The translations under genes and the position numbers were made by a program. From Melampsora larici-populina 98AG31 (taxonomy: Eukaryota > Basidiomycota > Pucciniomycetes > Pucciniales > Melampsoraceae), in NCBI RefSeq assembly GCF_000204055.1, contig NW_006768773.1:360103-424102 (forward strand): a stretch of DNA of 64,000 nt, read 5' to 3'. A model generated the notes under the pieces. The model ran no database searches. It was not told the origin of the DNA and was given only the letters and a program-made list of their open reading frames with translations. Below, piece after piece: positions 12,401-22,434 of this stretch. Position 1 is the stretch's first letter. Every line of letters begins with the position of its first letter.

Positions 12401-15400
12401 TAAAGAAGACTGTGGAGAAAGAATGACTTTAAAAGATAGTAGAGGGGTTTGGATGAAGATAAGGTTGTGTGAACCTGACAATGGTAAGTGGGAAAGAAAA
12501 TTAAATGTTTCTATTGATGAAAGACAAGGATATCTGGTTGAAAGAAAAGAAGAAGATTATATTGAAGAAGATTATATGGAAGAAGATTATATTGAAGAAG
12601 ATGAATTATGGCAAGAATGTGAAGAACAGTTGGAAGAAGAATTATTTGATGAAGAAGTGCTGTTAGGGGTAGATTATTTTGAGGAATTGGAGAAGCTTAA
12701 GTATGAGGAAGAGCAAAGTAGGTCAACAAGAATGAAGACTGAAGGAGAGTATAGTTGTTTTGGTGCAAAGTATAAATCTGTGGATAAAAAGGTCAGGCCT
12801 GTTAATGCTCCTATGCCTCAGTATTTAAATTTTCCTTTGCAGCGTCCACCACTTTCCAGGGATCCTTATGATTCTCCTTTATCCAAAAATCCTCCTGAAT
12901 TTGTTGAAACTGAAAAAACGACAAATGAAAGATTGAAGCAATGTAACTTTGGACCTGAAGGCTGGTTAACTGATGAAGAAAGAAAATTGCTTTTATCGGT
13001 ATTAGTTAAAAGAGAAGGAGCAATTGCTTATTGTGAACAAGAAAGAGGAGTATTGAAACATTCATATGGATTACCTTATGTTATACCTGTAGTGGAACAT
13101 GAACCTTGGCAGATTAAACCTATACCGGTGCCTGTAGCAATTAGACCTGATTTTATTGATCTTGTCAGACAAAGAATTAAGACTGGATTATATGAACAAT
13201 CAACATCAAGCTACTCAAGTCCAGTATTCTGTGTTTTGCAAGGGGATCGAAAGTTGAGGGTGGTTCATGATTTACAAGTTTTAAATAAAGTTACAATCAA
13301 AGATGCAGGTATACCTCCTTCACCAGAGGAGTTTGTTGAATCATTTGCTGGAAGATCCTGTTATGGTTTAGGTGATATAATGGGTGGTTATGATGAAAGA
13401 GAGTTGGCTCAAGTTTCAAGACCTTTGACTGCATTTGAGACACCTTTGGGAAGATTTCAGTTAACAAGATTACCTCAAGGAGCCACTAATTCTGTAGCTG
13501 TTTATCAGGCTCAGATGATGTGGATTTTACAAGATGAACTTCCTCAACATGTAGGCATTTTTATTGATGATGGTGGAATTAAAGGTCCAGAATCTGATTA
13601 TAATAATGAAGTCTTGAAGGAAAATAATGGTATAAGAAAGTTTATATGGGAGTATGCTATTGCATTTGAAAGAATATTATTTAGGATTGAGGAGGCTGGT
13701 TTGACTGTGTCTGGAAAGAAGCTTGCTGTGTGTGTGCCTGCTTTGGAAATAGTTGGACATGTAGTAAGTAATGAAGGTAGGAGTATTTCAGTTGAGAAAA
13801 AGAATAAAATTCAGAATTGGCCTAGACCTTCAAATAAAACTGAAGTATTAGGATTTTTAGGAACTTGCATTTATGTCAGAATGTTTATACCAAATTTTGG
13901 TCATATAGCAGCTCCATTAAGAAGATTAACAAGATTAAAAACTGAGTGGGAATGGACTGAAGATTGTGAAGATGCATTTATTATGTTGAAGAAAATTGTT
14001 GGAGAAGATATTATGTTAGCAGCTTTGGATTATAGGAAGGGTGCAAAGAAAATTATTTTGGCTGTGGACTCAAGTTACATAGCAGCAGGAGGTGTGTTGA
14101 TGCAAGAAAATGATGATGGTGAAATTAGACCGGTATTTTATGAGTCTGAAGTATTTTCTGAAGTTGAGTCTAGGTATTCTCAGCCTAAATTAGAGTTGTG
14201 TGGTGTTGCTAAAATTCTTAGAAAGTTCAAGACTAAATTATGGGGTCAACATTTCGAGCTTCAAGTTGATGCAAAAGCTTTAATTCAGATGATAAATACT
14301 CCAAGTTTACCTAATGCTGCAATGACTAGATGGGTTGCTTTCATTCAGTTATTTTCATTTGATTTAGTGCATAAACATGCTAAGGGTTTTGGTATGCCAG
14401 ATGGTTTATCAAGGAGAGTTTTAGGGGAAGGTTCAGAATCAGCGGAAAGTTTTGATGAAGAAGCAAAAGATATTAAGGTATATGAAAGTTTAAAATTAGG
14501 AGATGATGAAACAGAATCAGAAAAAGAGGAGATAGAAGTTGGATCAATTTGGACTCAAGAAGGAATATGGTTGAAGTTAGAACAATATTTAAAAACAATG
14601 AAGAGGCCTGAAGATTGTTCAGATGGAGATTTTTTGAAAATTAAGAATAGAGTAGCAACATATTATATTCAAGATGACAGGTCAAGAAGAAGGGGAGTAC
14701 CACATGGAAGAATAGTGGTTTCAAATTTAGAAGGACAACATTATATTTTGAAGAAGTTACATGAAGAATTAGGTCATAAAGGTATAGAAGAAACTTATAG
14801 AAGGTGTTTAATTAGGTTTTGGTGGCCTGAAATGAAGGAGACGGTTAGGGACTGGGTAATTTCATGTGAAATATGTCAAAAGAAAGATACTAAAAAAGAG
14901 AAGGAGGTTGGAAGAGCAACTGGAGAAAATACTGTATTTGGAAGGGTGAGTTTGGATGCTATTCATATTAAAGCTGGAAGATATGATTATGCAATAGTTG
15001 CTAGAGATGATTTATCTGGGTGGGTTGAGGCAGCACCTTTAAAAAAACTTACAGCTACAGCAGTTGCAAAATTTATTACTAAGGAATGGATTATGAGGTA
15101 TGGTTCAGTTAAGTGTTTTACTGTGGATGGTGGATCAGAATTTAAAGGTATATTCAGAGAAGCAATTGCTATGTCCGGTGCAAAATTAGGTGAGTCAACA
15201 GCTTATTGGCCACAATCAGAAGGAATGGTTGAAAGAGGACATAAGGATTTGAAGGGTGCTTTGATAAAATTAAGTGATGAAACAGGAACTTCATGGGAAA
15301 CTTTTTTACCTCAAGTTTTATTTGCTGATAGAATATCTACAAAAAGAACAACTGGCATGTCTCCTTATGAAATGTTATTTTCTCAGCCTGCTATTTTACC

Positions 15401-15863
15401 AATTGATCTTGAAGCTGGAACATTTTTGGGACTTCAATGGGATGAAGTACATACTGGAGAAGAGTTGTTAAAGGCTAGAATGGAACAATTGATAAATAGA
15501 GAAGAAGTTATGAAGAGAGCTTATGATAAGATGATGGTTGCAAGAGTTCAGGGAATTATTTATTGGGATAGAAAAAATGCTCACCGTATGAGAAAACCAT
15601 TGGAAAAAGGTGATTTAGTTTTAACTTATAATAAAAGTTTAGAATTTCAGTGGGGTAAATTATTTAAGAACAGATGGAATGGTCCTTACAGAATCGTCAA
15701 GCAACATATTGGAGGAGCATATATATTAGAAGAGTTAGATGGAACTGAATTATCAAGAAAATATGCAGCGGAACATACTAAGAAGTTTTATCCAAGAGGT
15801 GTGGAAGTTACATTAGAAAAAGAGGAGGTTGGTAATGGAGAGGAAAATGTTGAGGAGTTATAA
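9445..15863 (+). CDS. Gypsy-1 fused Gag-Pol polyprotein (main segment)
   Basis: One open frame of over 2,100 codons; the frame is open from 9445, and the first 12 codons lie at 796-832. Order, counted from 9570: coiled coil (about 50-110), Ser/Glu-rich tract (about 110-137), Gag core, CCHC knuckle CSYCNTEGHTVGRC (about 516), aspartic protease VDSGSQ (about 855), reverse transcriptase with QGATNS and the catalytic FIDD (about 1330), RNase H with AVDSS, integrase HHCC (HEELGHKG...CEICQKK) and a DDE core (LDAIH, TVDGGSEF, EGMVERGH). I see no chromodomain. Codons strongly prefer A/T in the third position. No stop or frameshift is visible, so the only lesion is the CACTA-like insertion after codon 12, which separates start and leader from the rest. 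It would copy its RNA into cDNA and integrate it if expressed. Confidence 0.92.
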
Positions 15864-15884
15864 ATTTGAGTATCAATATAATAT

Positions 15885-17799
15885 GGGGTAGGAGAATTTT
15901 ACACCGAGTCATTTACACCGACTCTTTCGGTGTAAAAACAATCCGGTGTAAAATTCGAGAAAAGGGGGGGTATTTTCGAATTTTACACGTGTTTCAATTT
16001 TTTTTCGACTGTGTAAAAAAAAGCAGTGTAAAAAAAACAGTGTAAAACTCTTCTGCCCGGCCGTGATTTTTAATTTTACACTGGAAAATTTACACCGGAA
16101 AATGCTGTGCAAAAAAAAACAGTGTAAAAGTCTTGTGCCCAGGCCAAAGTTGAAATTTACACCGGATTTCTTACACCGAAGCGGGGCAAACGGGTAATTT
16201 TACACCGGATTCTTTACACCGAATCACACTCCACTGTTCGATTCCCCCATTCGCCACATCCACTTCTCAACACTGACGGCCTTTTGTTCCGTCCTTGACC
16301 TTTTCTCACCACTCATAGCCGACTTGAAAGTACTGGTAGTTTGTTCCGCGATTAAAAGTTTTCCTGCTGGCACTCTTATCATGACCTACGCCAGACTATG
16401 ATGTTTGAACCTCAACAACAAGACAGAAAGAAGAAAGACGTAGGGAAAGATCATAGAGTGTATATGATTTTAAAACAGCTAAACGATTCCCCTTTCGAGG
16501 CATGCAAGTCTTTCCTAAACCCAGCAAAGGTATCACTAAATTTCACATGAAATTATGAGATTTGGAAACTTTAACAACTGATGAAAGTTTAATCAAAGGA
16601 ACAGAAATCAATACAATGTGACTCATGATCTTTCCTGCTAAATAATTACCATTACCAAGTCAAATAGGTGAAGGTGATAGAGCAGGTGGGATTCCCGCTG
16701 TACTGCCTTCACGTAACTTGAACATATGCTTCTTCCGAATGAGTCGTTTCTGAATTGATATGAACTACATTCACTGTCCGTGGTGGACATGGTGGGCCCG
16801 ATGATGCGACGGAAGTAGGAGTGACAGGAACTATAGAATTGTAGAACCACGGAAACGACAAGGAGCAAAACTCCCGAGTACTGCTGGATCATTGATGGTC
16901 AAATCAAGGTCAAGAAGGTACAACTGTCTCTCCGGTAAGATCATAAGCATAAGCAAGAAAGATGAAAGAAATAACAAGATACAGTTTCATTAGATTCTTC
17001 TCTGGGTGATGATGCAGAGTGACCGTTCTAGCACGATCGGTTAATCTCTTTCTCAACAAACAATGCAGCACGGCGCATGCCACCAGGGCTTGCTTTTAGG
17101 ACTCAAATCATTCTGATAGTTTGCTGCAATAATCAAGCAAACCAAAAAGACGTGGTGGCAAACAGTTCCAACCTTTGGCAATCCTTGGTAACTTGGCCCT
17201 CAATCTTAGAAGATAAACGATCAGCTCAGTAACACAGCAGCTTAAACATGAGTTTTTTTAGAAACTGATTAAATACAGCCTCCAATTATGGTAATTGCAA
17301 AATTGCTTCCTGGTGTAGAAAGGGGTTTTAAATCTGAGCAGTTTGTGTGCTTTTGAGTTGATCGGCTATGAGTGGTGAGAAAAGGTCAAGGACGGAACAA
17401 AAGGCCGTCAGTGTTGAGAAGTGGATGTGTCGAATGGGGGAATCGAACAGTGGAGTGTGCTTCGGTGTAAGGAATCCGGTGTAAAATTACCCGCTTGCCC
17501 CGCTTCGGTGTAAGAAATCCGGTGTAAATTTCAACTTTGGCCTGGGCACAAGACTTTTACACTGTTTTTTTTTGCACAGCATTTTCCGGTGTAAATTTTC
17601 CAGTGTAAAATTAAAAATCACGGCCGGGCAGAAGAGTTTTACACTGTTTTTTTTACACTGCTTTTTTTTACACAGTCGAAAAAAAATTGAAACACGTGTA
17701 AAATTCGAAAATACCCCCCCTTTTCTCGAATTTTACACCGGATTGTTTTTACACCGAAAGAGTCGGTGTAAATGACTCGGTGTAAAATTCCCCCTCCCC
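15885..17799. mobile_element. Non-autonomous Mutator-like element with 438-bp TIRs
   Basis: Left TIR 15885-16322 and right TIR 17362-17799 are near-perfect inverted copies with a few mismatches. The flanks share a 9-bp direct repeat ATATAATAT (15876-15884 and 17800-17808). Long TIRs with a 9-bp duplication are the hallmark of MULEs. The TIRs carry many copies of the hexamer ACACCG/CGGTGT, often in facing pairs, as expected for clustered transposase sites. The 1,039-bp interior has no convincing gene, so the element would depend on a transposase elsewhere. The duplication is pure AT, so one or two bases of boundary ambiguity remain. Confidence 0.8.
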
Positions 17800-18078
17800 A
17801 TATAATATTATTTCTACTATTTTTTTTTTGTTTTTGTTCTTTTGTTTTCTTTCTTTTCTCTTTAATAAAAATTCTTATTATCACAATCAATTTATTATTC
17901 AGTTTCTTTTTATTTTTAAGTTTCAAAATTTTAACAAGTTTTTTCAAATTATTCTTTTCTTTTTCTCTCTCTCTCTCAAAAAGCAAGTTTTAAGCACATT
18001 TTTAGGGCCGGATAATTATTTATTTAATATTAACACACATAATTAATAAAATGTAGAAGTAAAAATGGGATAATTAAT

Positions 18079-18240
18079 AGGGGTTCTCAAAGTTGGCCCG
18101 GTTTCAAGAAAACCCAGTTGACCCGGTTGCTTTTTGGCAGTAACCTTGTGTATCGAGTTGACATTTTTTGACAGATCACAGCCAAAAAGTCAACTGGGTC
18201 AACCGGGTTTTTACAAACCGGGTCTACTTTGAGAACCCCT
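18079..18240. mobile_element. 162-bp MITE, AGGGGTTCTCAAAG subfamily
   Basis: The terminal inverted repeats AGGGGTTCTCAAAGT and ACTTTGAGAACCCCT are flanked by AAT on both sides (18076-18078 and 18241-18243). The interior holds paired gacccggtt/aaccgggt motifs. It is the same length as, and in inverted orientation aligns internally with, the copy at 56444-56605, although the outer 17 bases differ. It encodes nothing. Confidence 0.8.
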
Positions 18241-18319
18241 AATGTAGAAATTGGGGAAGAAGGAAATAAGTTTTAAATTTATGGAGGATACATCTTTTTT
18301 TTAGTTACTTAAAAGAAAT

Positions 18320-19283
18320 TTATTTTAATGAAGGATCAAGGAAATTAGGTAAATCAGTGTTAGGAGGACCAACAGAAGGATTAGAAGATGAAGGATCAGA
18401 GGGTTCAGAAATATCAGATTGAGGAGAATTAATAGGGGGAACATATTCAGCATTAGCTCTTTCAGCATGATGAGGGAAAGGAATAAAGGAACTGAGGGTA
18501 GGAGGAGTATTGCCAGTACTAGTATTTCTAGCAACATAATCATCAATTACAATGTCTCTACTTAAATTATAAGAATTATTAGCTAAGTTAGGGATTTCAT
18601 AACCAGTATCTTTTATGATTCTCATAGCATTATCAAAGTGACGCCAAACAGTCCAAGCTAATTCAGTAGCATGATCATTTTTCCAATCCAAGTTGTAATC
18701 AAAAATATTAGTAAAGATTGGATCATCAGTGGGATAAATAGTTTCAACAGATTGAGCAGCTATGGAAGGAGGTGGAGGTGAAGCTGGTGATTGATATTCA
18801 GGAACTAATCCTATTAAATGACTCCAGTCTTGATCATAAGGAGAAGAAGGCACAAGTGGAAGTTGTTGATCTGGAGTTGGAGTAGTTGGAATAGCTGGAG
18901 GAGAGGTTGGTTCAAGAATGGTTTCAGGATAGTCTATTATTAAGAAAAGAAGTTAAAGAAAAGTTAAAAAATGAAAATGAAAAGTATATATTAACATTAT
19001 TGGAAAATTGAAAATTAAAAATTAAAAAGTAAAAATTAAGAATAAGAATAGTAAGAAAATTATATTAGTATAGTGAATTATTTGAAGAAGAAAAATTGAA
19101 TTGAAGAAGCAAATTAAAAAATAAAAAATAAAAAAAGAACTTACCACAATGAAAACCAAAAAATCTGCAGCTGTTACATCTCCAATGGCCATTTGGATTA
19201 CTAGGAGCAGTAGAAAAGATACAGCTTTGTTGAGAAGGAGTACACTGATCACAGACTCCGTGAAAATTTGGTCCTGAAGCCAT
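18320..19283 (-). CDS. Spliced Cys-rich protein, antisense to Gypsy-1 (unknown function)
   Basis: Two exons on the minus strand: 19283-19145 and 18933-18320. The donor is GTAAGT and the acceptor follows TTAATAATAG; the joined frame is exactly 251 codons with stop. The N-terminus has a Cys/His cluster (CDQC, then C, then CNSC and HC within 46 residues) that could bind one or two zinc ions. The rest is Ser/Pro-rich with a short hydrophilic core. The codon bias matches the neighbouring Gypsy-1 Gag-Pol, and the position just downstream of pol suggests an accessory antisense gene of that element. This is inference, because no 3' LTR was found to close the element. The function is unknown; a nucleic-acid-binding role is possible. 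Confidence 0.6.
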
Positions 19284-19689
19284 TTTATTAATAAAATTTA
19301 AATATTATATTGACTTATAAAAATAAAATACATATAAAAAAAGTTGTGATTTATTGTTGTTATATTAAAGGTGGGTTGAAGTAGGGGAAATTGATACAAG
19401 TGAAAGTTTTTTTTAGTTGATTGGTTAGTAAACTGGGGGCAGTTTGTAGAAAAAGAGGAGGATGTGGTGAGTTATTTATAGGATCAAGATGAAATTATTA
19501 ATTATTTTCTATTTTTTTCATTTTATTACTTTCACTCTCTTTTAGAAGTTAAGTCTCACATCACTTTCAAAGAATCATTTGAGGCAAAATCTTTTTTTTA
19601 TTATTATTATTTCAAATTTTAAGTTATAGTTAGATTCATTTACAACTTTCATAAGAGAAACTAATAAATCAAGTTTTAGAAGAGGCAAC
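19284..19689. other. AT-rich 5' flank of the antisense gene
   Basis: No coding signal. The region is AT-rich and probably holds the promoter of the minus-strand Cys-rich gene. It may include the 3' end of Gypsy-1, but no LTR match to the 421-795 leader could be seen by eye. Confidence 0.35.
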
Positions 19690-19814
19690 AGCGGTGTACA
19701 AACCTACAACCCAACTTAAAAACCCATGAAAAAAACCCATGAAAACCCAACTTCTTCATGGGTTTTTCTGACAGGTTTTTTTCATGGGTCACCCTGGAAA
19801 GGTTTGAACACCCC
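19690..19814. mobile_element. About 125-bp MITE, left copy flanking the CACTA element
   Basis: Begins AGCGGTGTACAAACC and ends GGTTTGAACACCCC, with AAC on both sides (19687-19689 and 19815-19817). The interior is a self-complementary run of AACCCATGAAAAAAACCCAT units. An inverted relative lies at 35448-35573. Its termini also resemble those of the 162-bp MITE at 56444. The ends are not perfectly symmetrical, so boundaries may be off by one base. Confidence 0.6.
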
Positions 19815-19863
19815 AACTCCCATCACAACCTAAAGAGTCACAGGCCACACGTAGCTCTGCTGT

Positions 19864-20834
19864 CACTACCCCAAAAATAATATTTTCCACATGGAAAAGA
19901 AAAGTGTAGACTTATATAAGGTCAGATAAGTACCCCTTTTCTCTGGAGGGATCATGAGACCAGAGAACAGTCAGTGATGACCTAGAGAGATGAATATGAG
20001 TGTTTCAAGCATGAGTAGCTCTTTCCAAAAACACTTTTGTATGTTCCCCAGGCAGAGATTCAAGGAGAAATCAAAGACATCTATAATTTTTCTAACATTG
20101 TTTTTCACTGTACATAGATAAGTTCCGCTAGAGAACTGGGGCAAGAAAAGGTCTGAAATATAATCTGACTGTTCAAGTTCACTCAAGTCCTACAAGAGAT
20201 GAATTGATTACGTACACTTGAGAGCAGTGTTTCACACTATGTATGATCCCGACACTCCTTTCTCTTGCTTTTGAGAAAGGTTGAGAAAACTTTGAAGTGA
20301 AGATGAAGAGAACCCTTGTCGAACTTGTATTATAAACTCATTCGTAGTGTAATTTGTATCTCGTAAATACAAATTAAATATGTACATGCAAGTGATTAGA
20401 GTACCCCAAGTTTCTTTTCAAAGAAACTAATTGGCACCTTTCATCCCTTCACCAACATGATCGTCAAGCATCCAATAACCACCCCATTACAAGTCATTAT
20501 CAGGGCCTACTCACAGTCAAACAAATGTAAGTCATCTTCTTTGACTATTCTGCAATCGGAGTTAACTAACTTATCGCCTTGCCCACCACAATCTTTTGTT
20601 TTTCACAAATTCAGTTTTCTACTATGCCGAATTGATGACAAAAACTTATTGGCCAGCGTTCCTTTTTTCAATATATATATCATGATCGTACTCACCTTTT
20701 CCGTTTTCTACATCCACTAGACTACATCCCTCCTTCATTCGATTCAGTTTTTCAAAGTCGTATCTATCCATCTCTTCCTTCATGTAGGTGTTGATCTATC
20801 CTACTCATTCTGGCTATCACCCTTGTCTTTTCTT
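19864..20834 (+). repeat. Left 971-bp terminal inverted repeat of the CACTA element
   Basis: Every position x pairs with 54723 minus x in the right TIR, without indels, up to 20834, where CTTATG replaces ACAAGT. Short open frames inside it are mirrored exactly in the other copy, so I treat them as passengers of the repeat rather than genes. For CACTA elements this length is unusual; TIRs are typically tens of bases. Confidence 0.95.
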
Positions 20835-21046
20835 CTTATGACCCTCGTCTGCAATCTTAATACCAGCCTTCACATATCACGTCACTCGTAATATTGAAGA
20901 TCTTTCAACTTCAATGCTAACAATAACCTTCCCTAATTTGTAGTTGTCGAAATGGGCAAAGGGAAGAAGAAAAGTGTGCCCAACTCACCAACATCCCAGC
21001 TACCGCCGGAGGTGAATGTGTCCGGAATACCTACTACCATGTCCAC
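20835..21046. other. Spacer inside the left TIR, possible leader of the next gene
   Basis: Non-coding except for a 32-codon open frame starting at ATG 20953 (MGKGKKKSVPNSPTS) that stops at 21049. It could be an upstream open frame or a mis-joined first exon of the gene at 21047. No splice solution preserving frame was found. Confidence 0.35.
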
Positions 21047-21838
21047 ATGACTTCACCGACTGACGCCTCGGGCAGAACTCCCCTCGATCCTTCTCATCAA
21101 TCCTCCTTTGCTGCTGAAACTACGAAACTACATTCGACACTCCCACCTCAATCACAATTTTCACACTCGCATATCCCTCATGATCAATCTGGAAATCCAA
21201 TTGCCCCTTTAATTCAGACTTTACACTCGGATCTTTATGTTTTTCTTGAGCCTGGCCACGAGTCGAAGTTATCAAAGATTACGAAGCTTCTCATATATCG
21301 TGTTCTTCTCCATTTCAACAAGGCCTCAAAATCTAGATTGACCCAAAACAAGGGGGTCTTGTATGATACTTTCAAAAAGGACCTATTACCTCATCTCATA
21401 CCGTTTCAACTGCCTTCGCCCCCTACCGCACCAACCCTAGGATCCGAGATTCCAGACTTCAATCCACTAGGCCGAAAGACAACACGAAAGATGTTACGTG
21501 AGGCAATCCTCAGAAGTGCCCCTGACACCGAAATACCGTCTGGTGCTAGAACCGATGGGTTGCAACTGCTGTATCAGGCTCATGTCGACAAAGATCTTGT
21601 TATCCCTGGGCAAACTGACAAAATCCGCCCGCCACGTGTCGTTAGATCTCATGAGGTTGAGAGCCAAGACATGGAAGAGTTACGATTTGCACTGCAAGTC
21701 CACGCACCTACCGTCTTTGTGCACTCAATTCCGATGTCGCACACAGTTCTTGTCAACCTTTACCGCATGTTCATCCTTGAGGAGAACATTCCGTATGGAA
21801 AACTTGTCCGAGGGTTTCACTACTCAATAATAGGATAG
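21047..21838 (+). CDS. Unrecognised 263-residue protein carried by the CACTA element
   Basis: A single open frame of 263 codons from ATG to stop. The N-terminal 50 residues are Ser/Thr/Pro-rich. The middle is basic (SKSRLTQNKGVLYDTFKKD) and the C-terminus is mixed and probably folded (RPPRVVRSHEVESQDMEELR). No transmembrane segment, zinc ligands or known catalytic motif was recognised. It lies just inside the left TIR and upstream of the transposase on the same strand. It could be a DNA-binding accessory factor or a captured host gene fragment. The start is the first ATG in the frame; an upstream out-of-frame ATG at 20953 exists. Confidence 0.5.
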   Translation: MTSPTDASGRTPLDPSHQSSFAAETTKLHSTLPPQSQFSHSHIPHDQSGNPIAPLIQTLHSDLYVFLEPGHESKLSKITKLLIYRVLLHFNKASKSRLTQNKGVLYDTFKKDLLPHLIPFQLPSPPTAPTLGSEIPDFNPLGRKTTRKMLREAILRSAPDTEIPSGARTDGLQLLYQAHVDKDLVIPGQTDKIRPPRVVRSHEVESQDMEELRFALQVHAPTVFVHSIPMSHTVLVNLYRMFILEENIPYGKLVRGFHYSIIG

Positions 21839-22434
21839 TGATTGCCTCGCTACGATAGGTAAGCTTCAAACTCTTAGTCTCTATATTCCCTCTGTCAGGA
21901 CTGTATCCACAGATCAACTACATCAGCTCACGATGATCGTTTTCAATAATTATGCAGGTATTGGCTGCACATGTTTCATTGTATACTGGTTACTTCAAGT
22001 GCTCATCATGTGGCGTGTTCAAACTTCATGTCAGATTCTAGTTTTGTTTTACACATGTTTAGGTTGTAGCTTGTGTTGGTCCGTGTTATCCCAGAGTGAA
22101 GCGCCGGTTGTTTCCTGGATACTCTGTAGCGGTTCATCTGTCTTCCAAGGTTTCAGATCTCCCTGACAATAATCACAATATGTTCTAGTCTGTCATCGGT
22201 GGCTCTTGTTGTTACTAGTCTCTTTCCCTCTACCCATGCGAATTCTGCCCCCGTGACTTTGTATCCCGACAGTTCTGGCCATCTATTGATAACATTTGGG
22301 TTTCCTGTACTTGTACCCTTGCTGTCCGCAAAATTTGATCCTCAGGTGTTATCTATTCCTCTTTTTATTTCATACCTCTTGCTTTTCCACTTGAAATTGA
22401 ATCATTGAACTCAATAAACCACTCTATTCGACTC
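21839..22434. other. Spacer before the Tnp2 gene
   Basis: A T-rich region with short open frames that look like chance. It ends at the transposase ATG at 22435 and should contain its promoter. No clear TATA box was picked out. Confidence 0.35.

Noticed and set aside
19971..20720. Two open frames inside the CACTA left TIR, mirrored in the right TIR
   Set aside because: They are identical only because the TIRs are identical; codon structure is not gene-like and homologues of this kind are not known to me.
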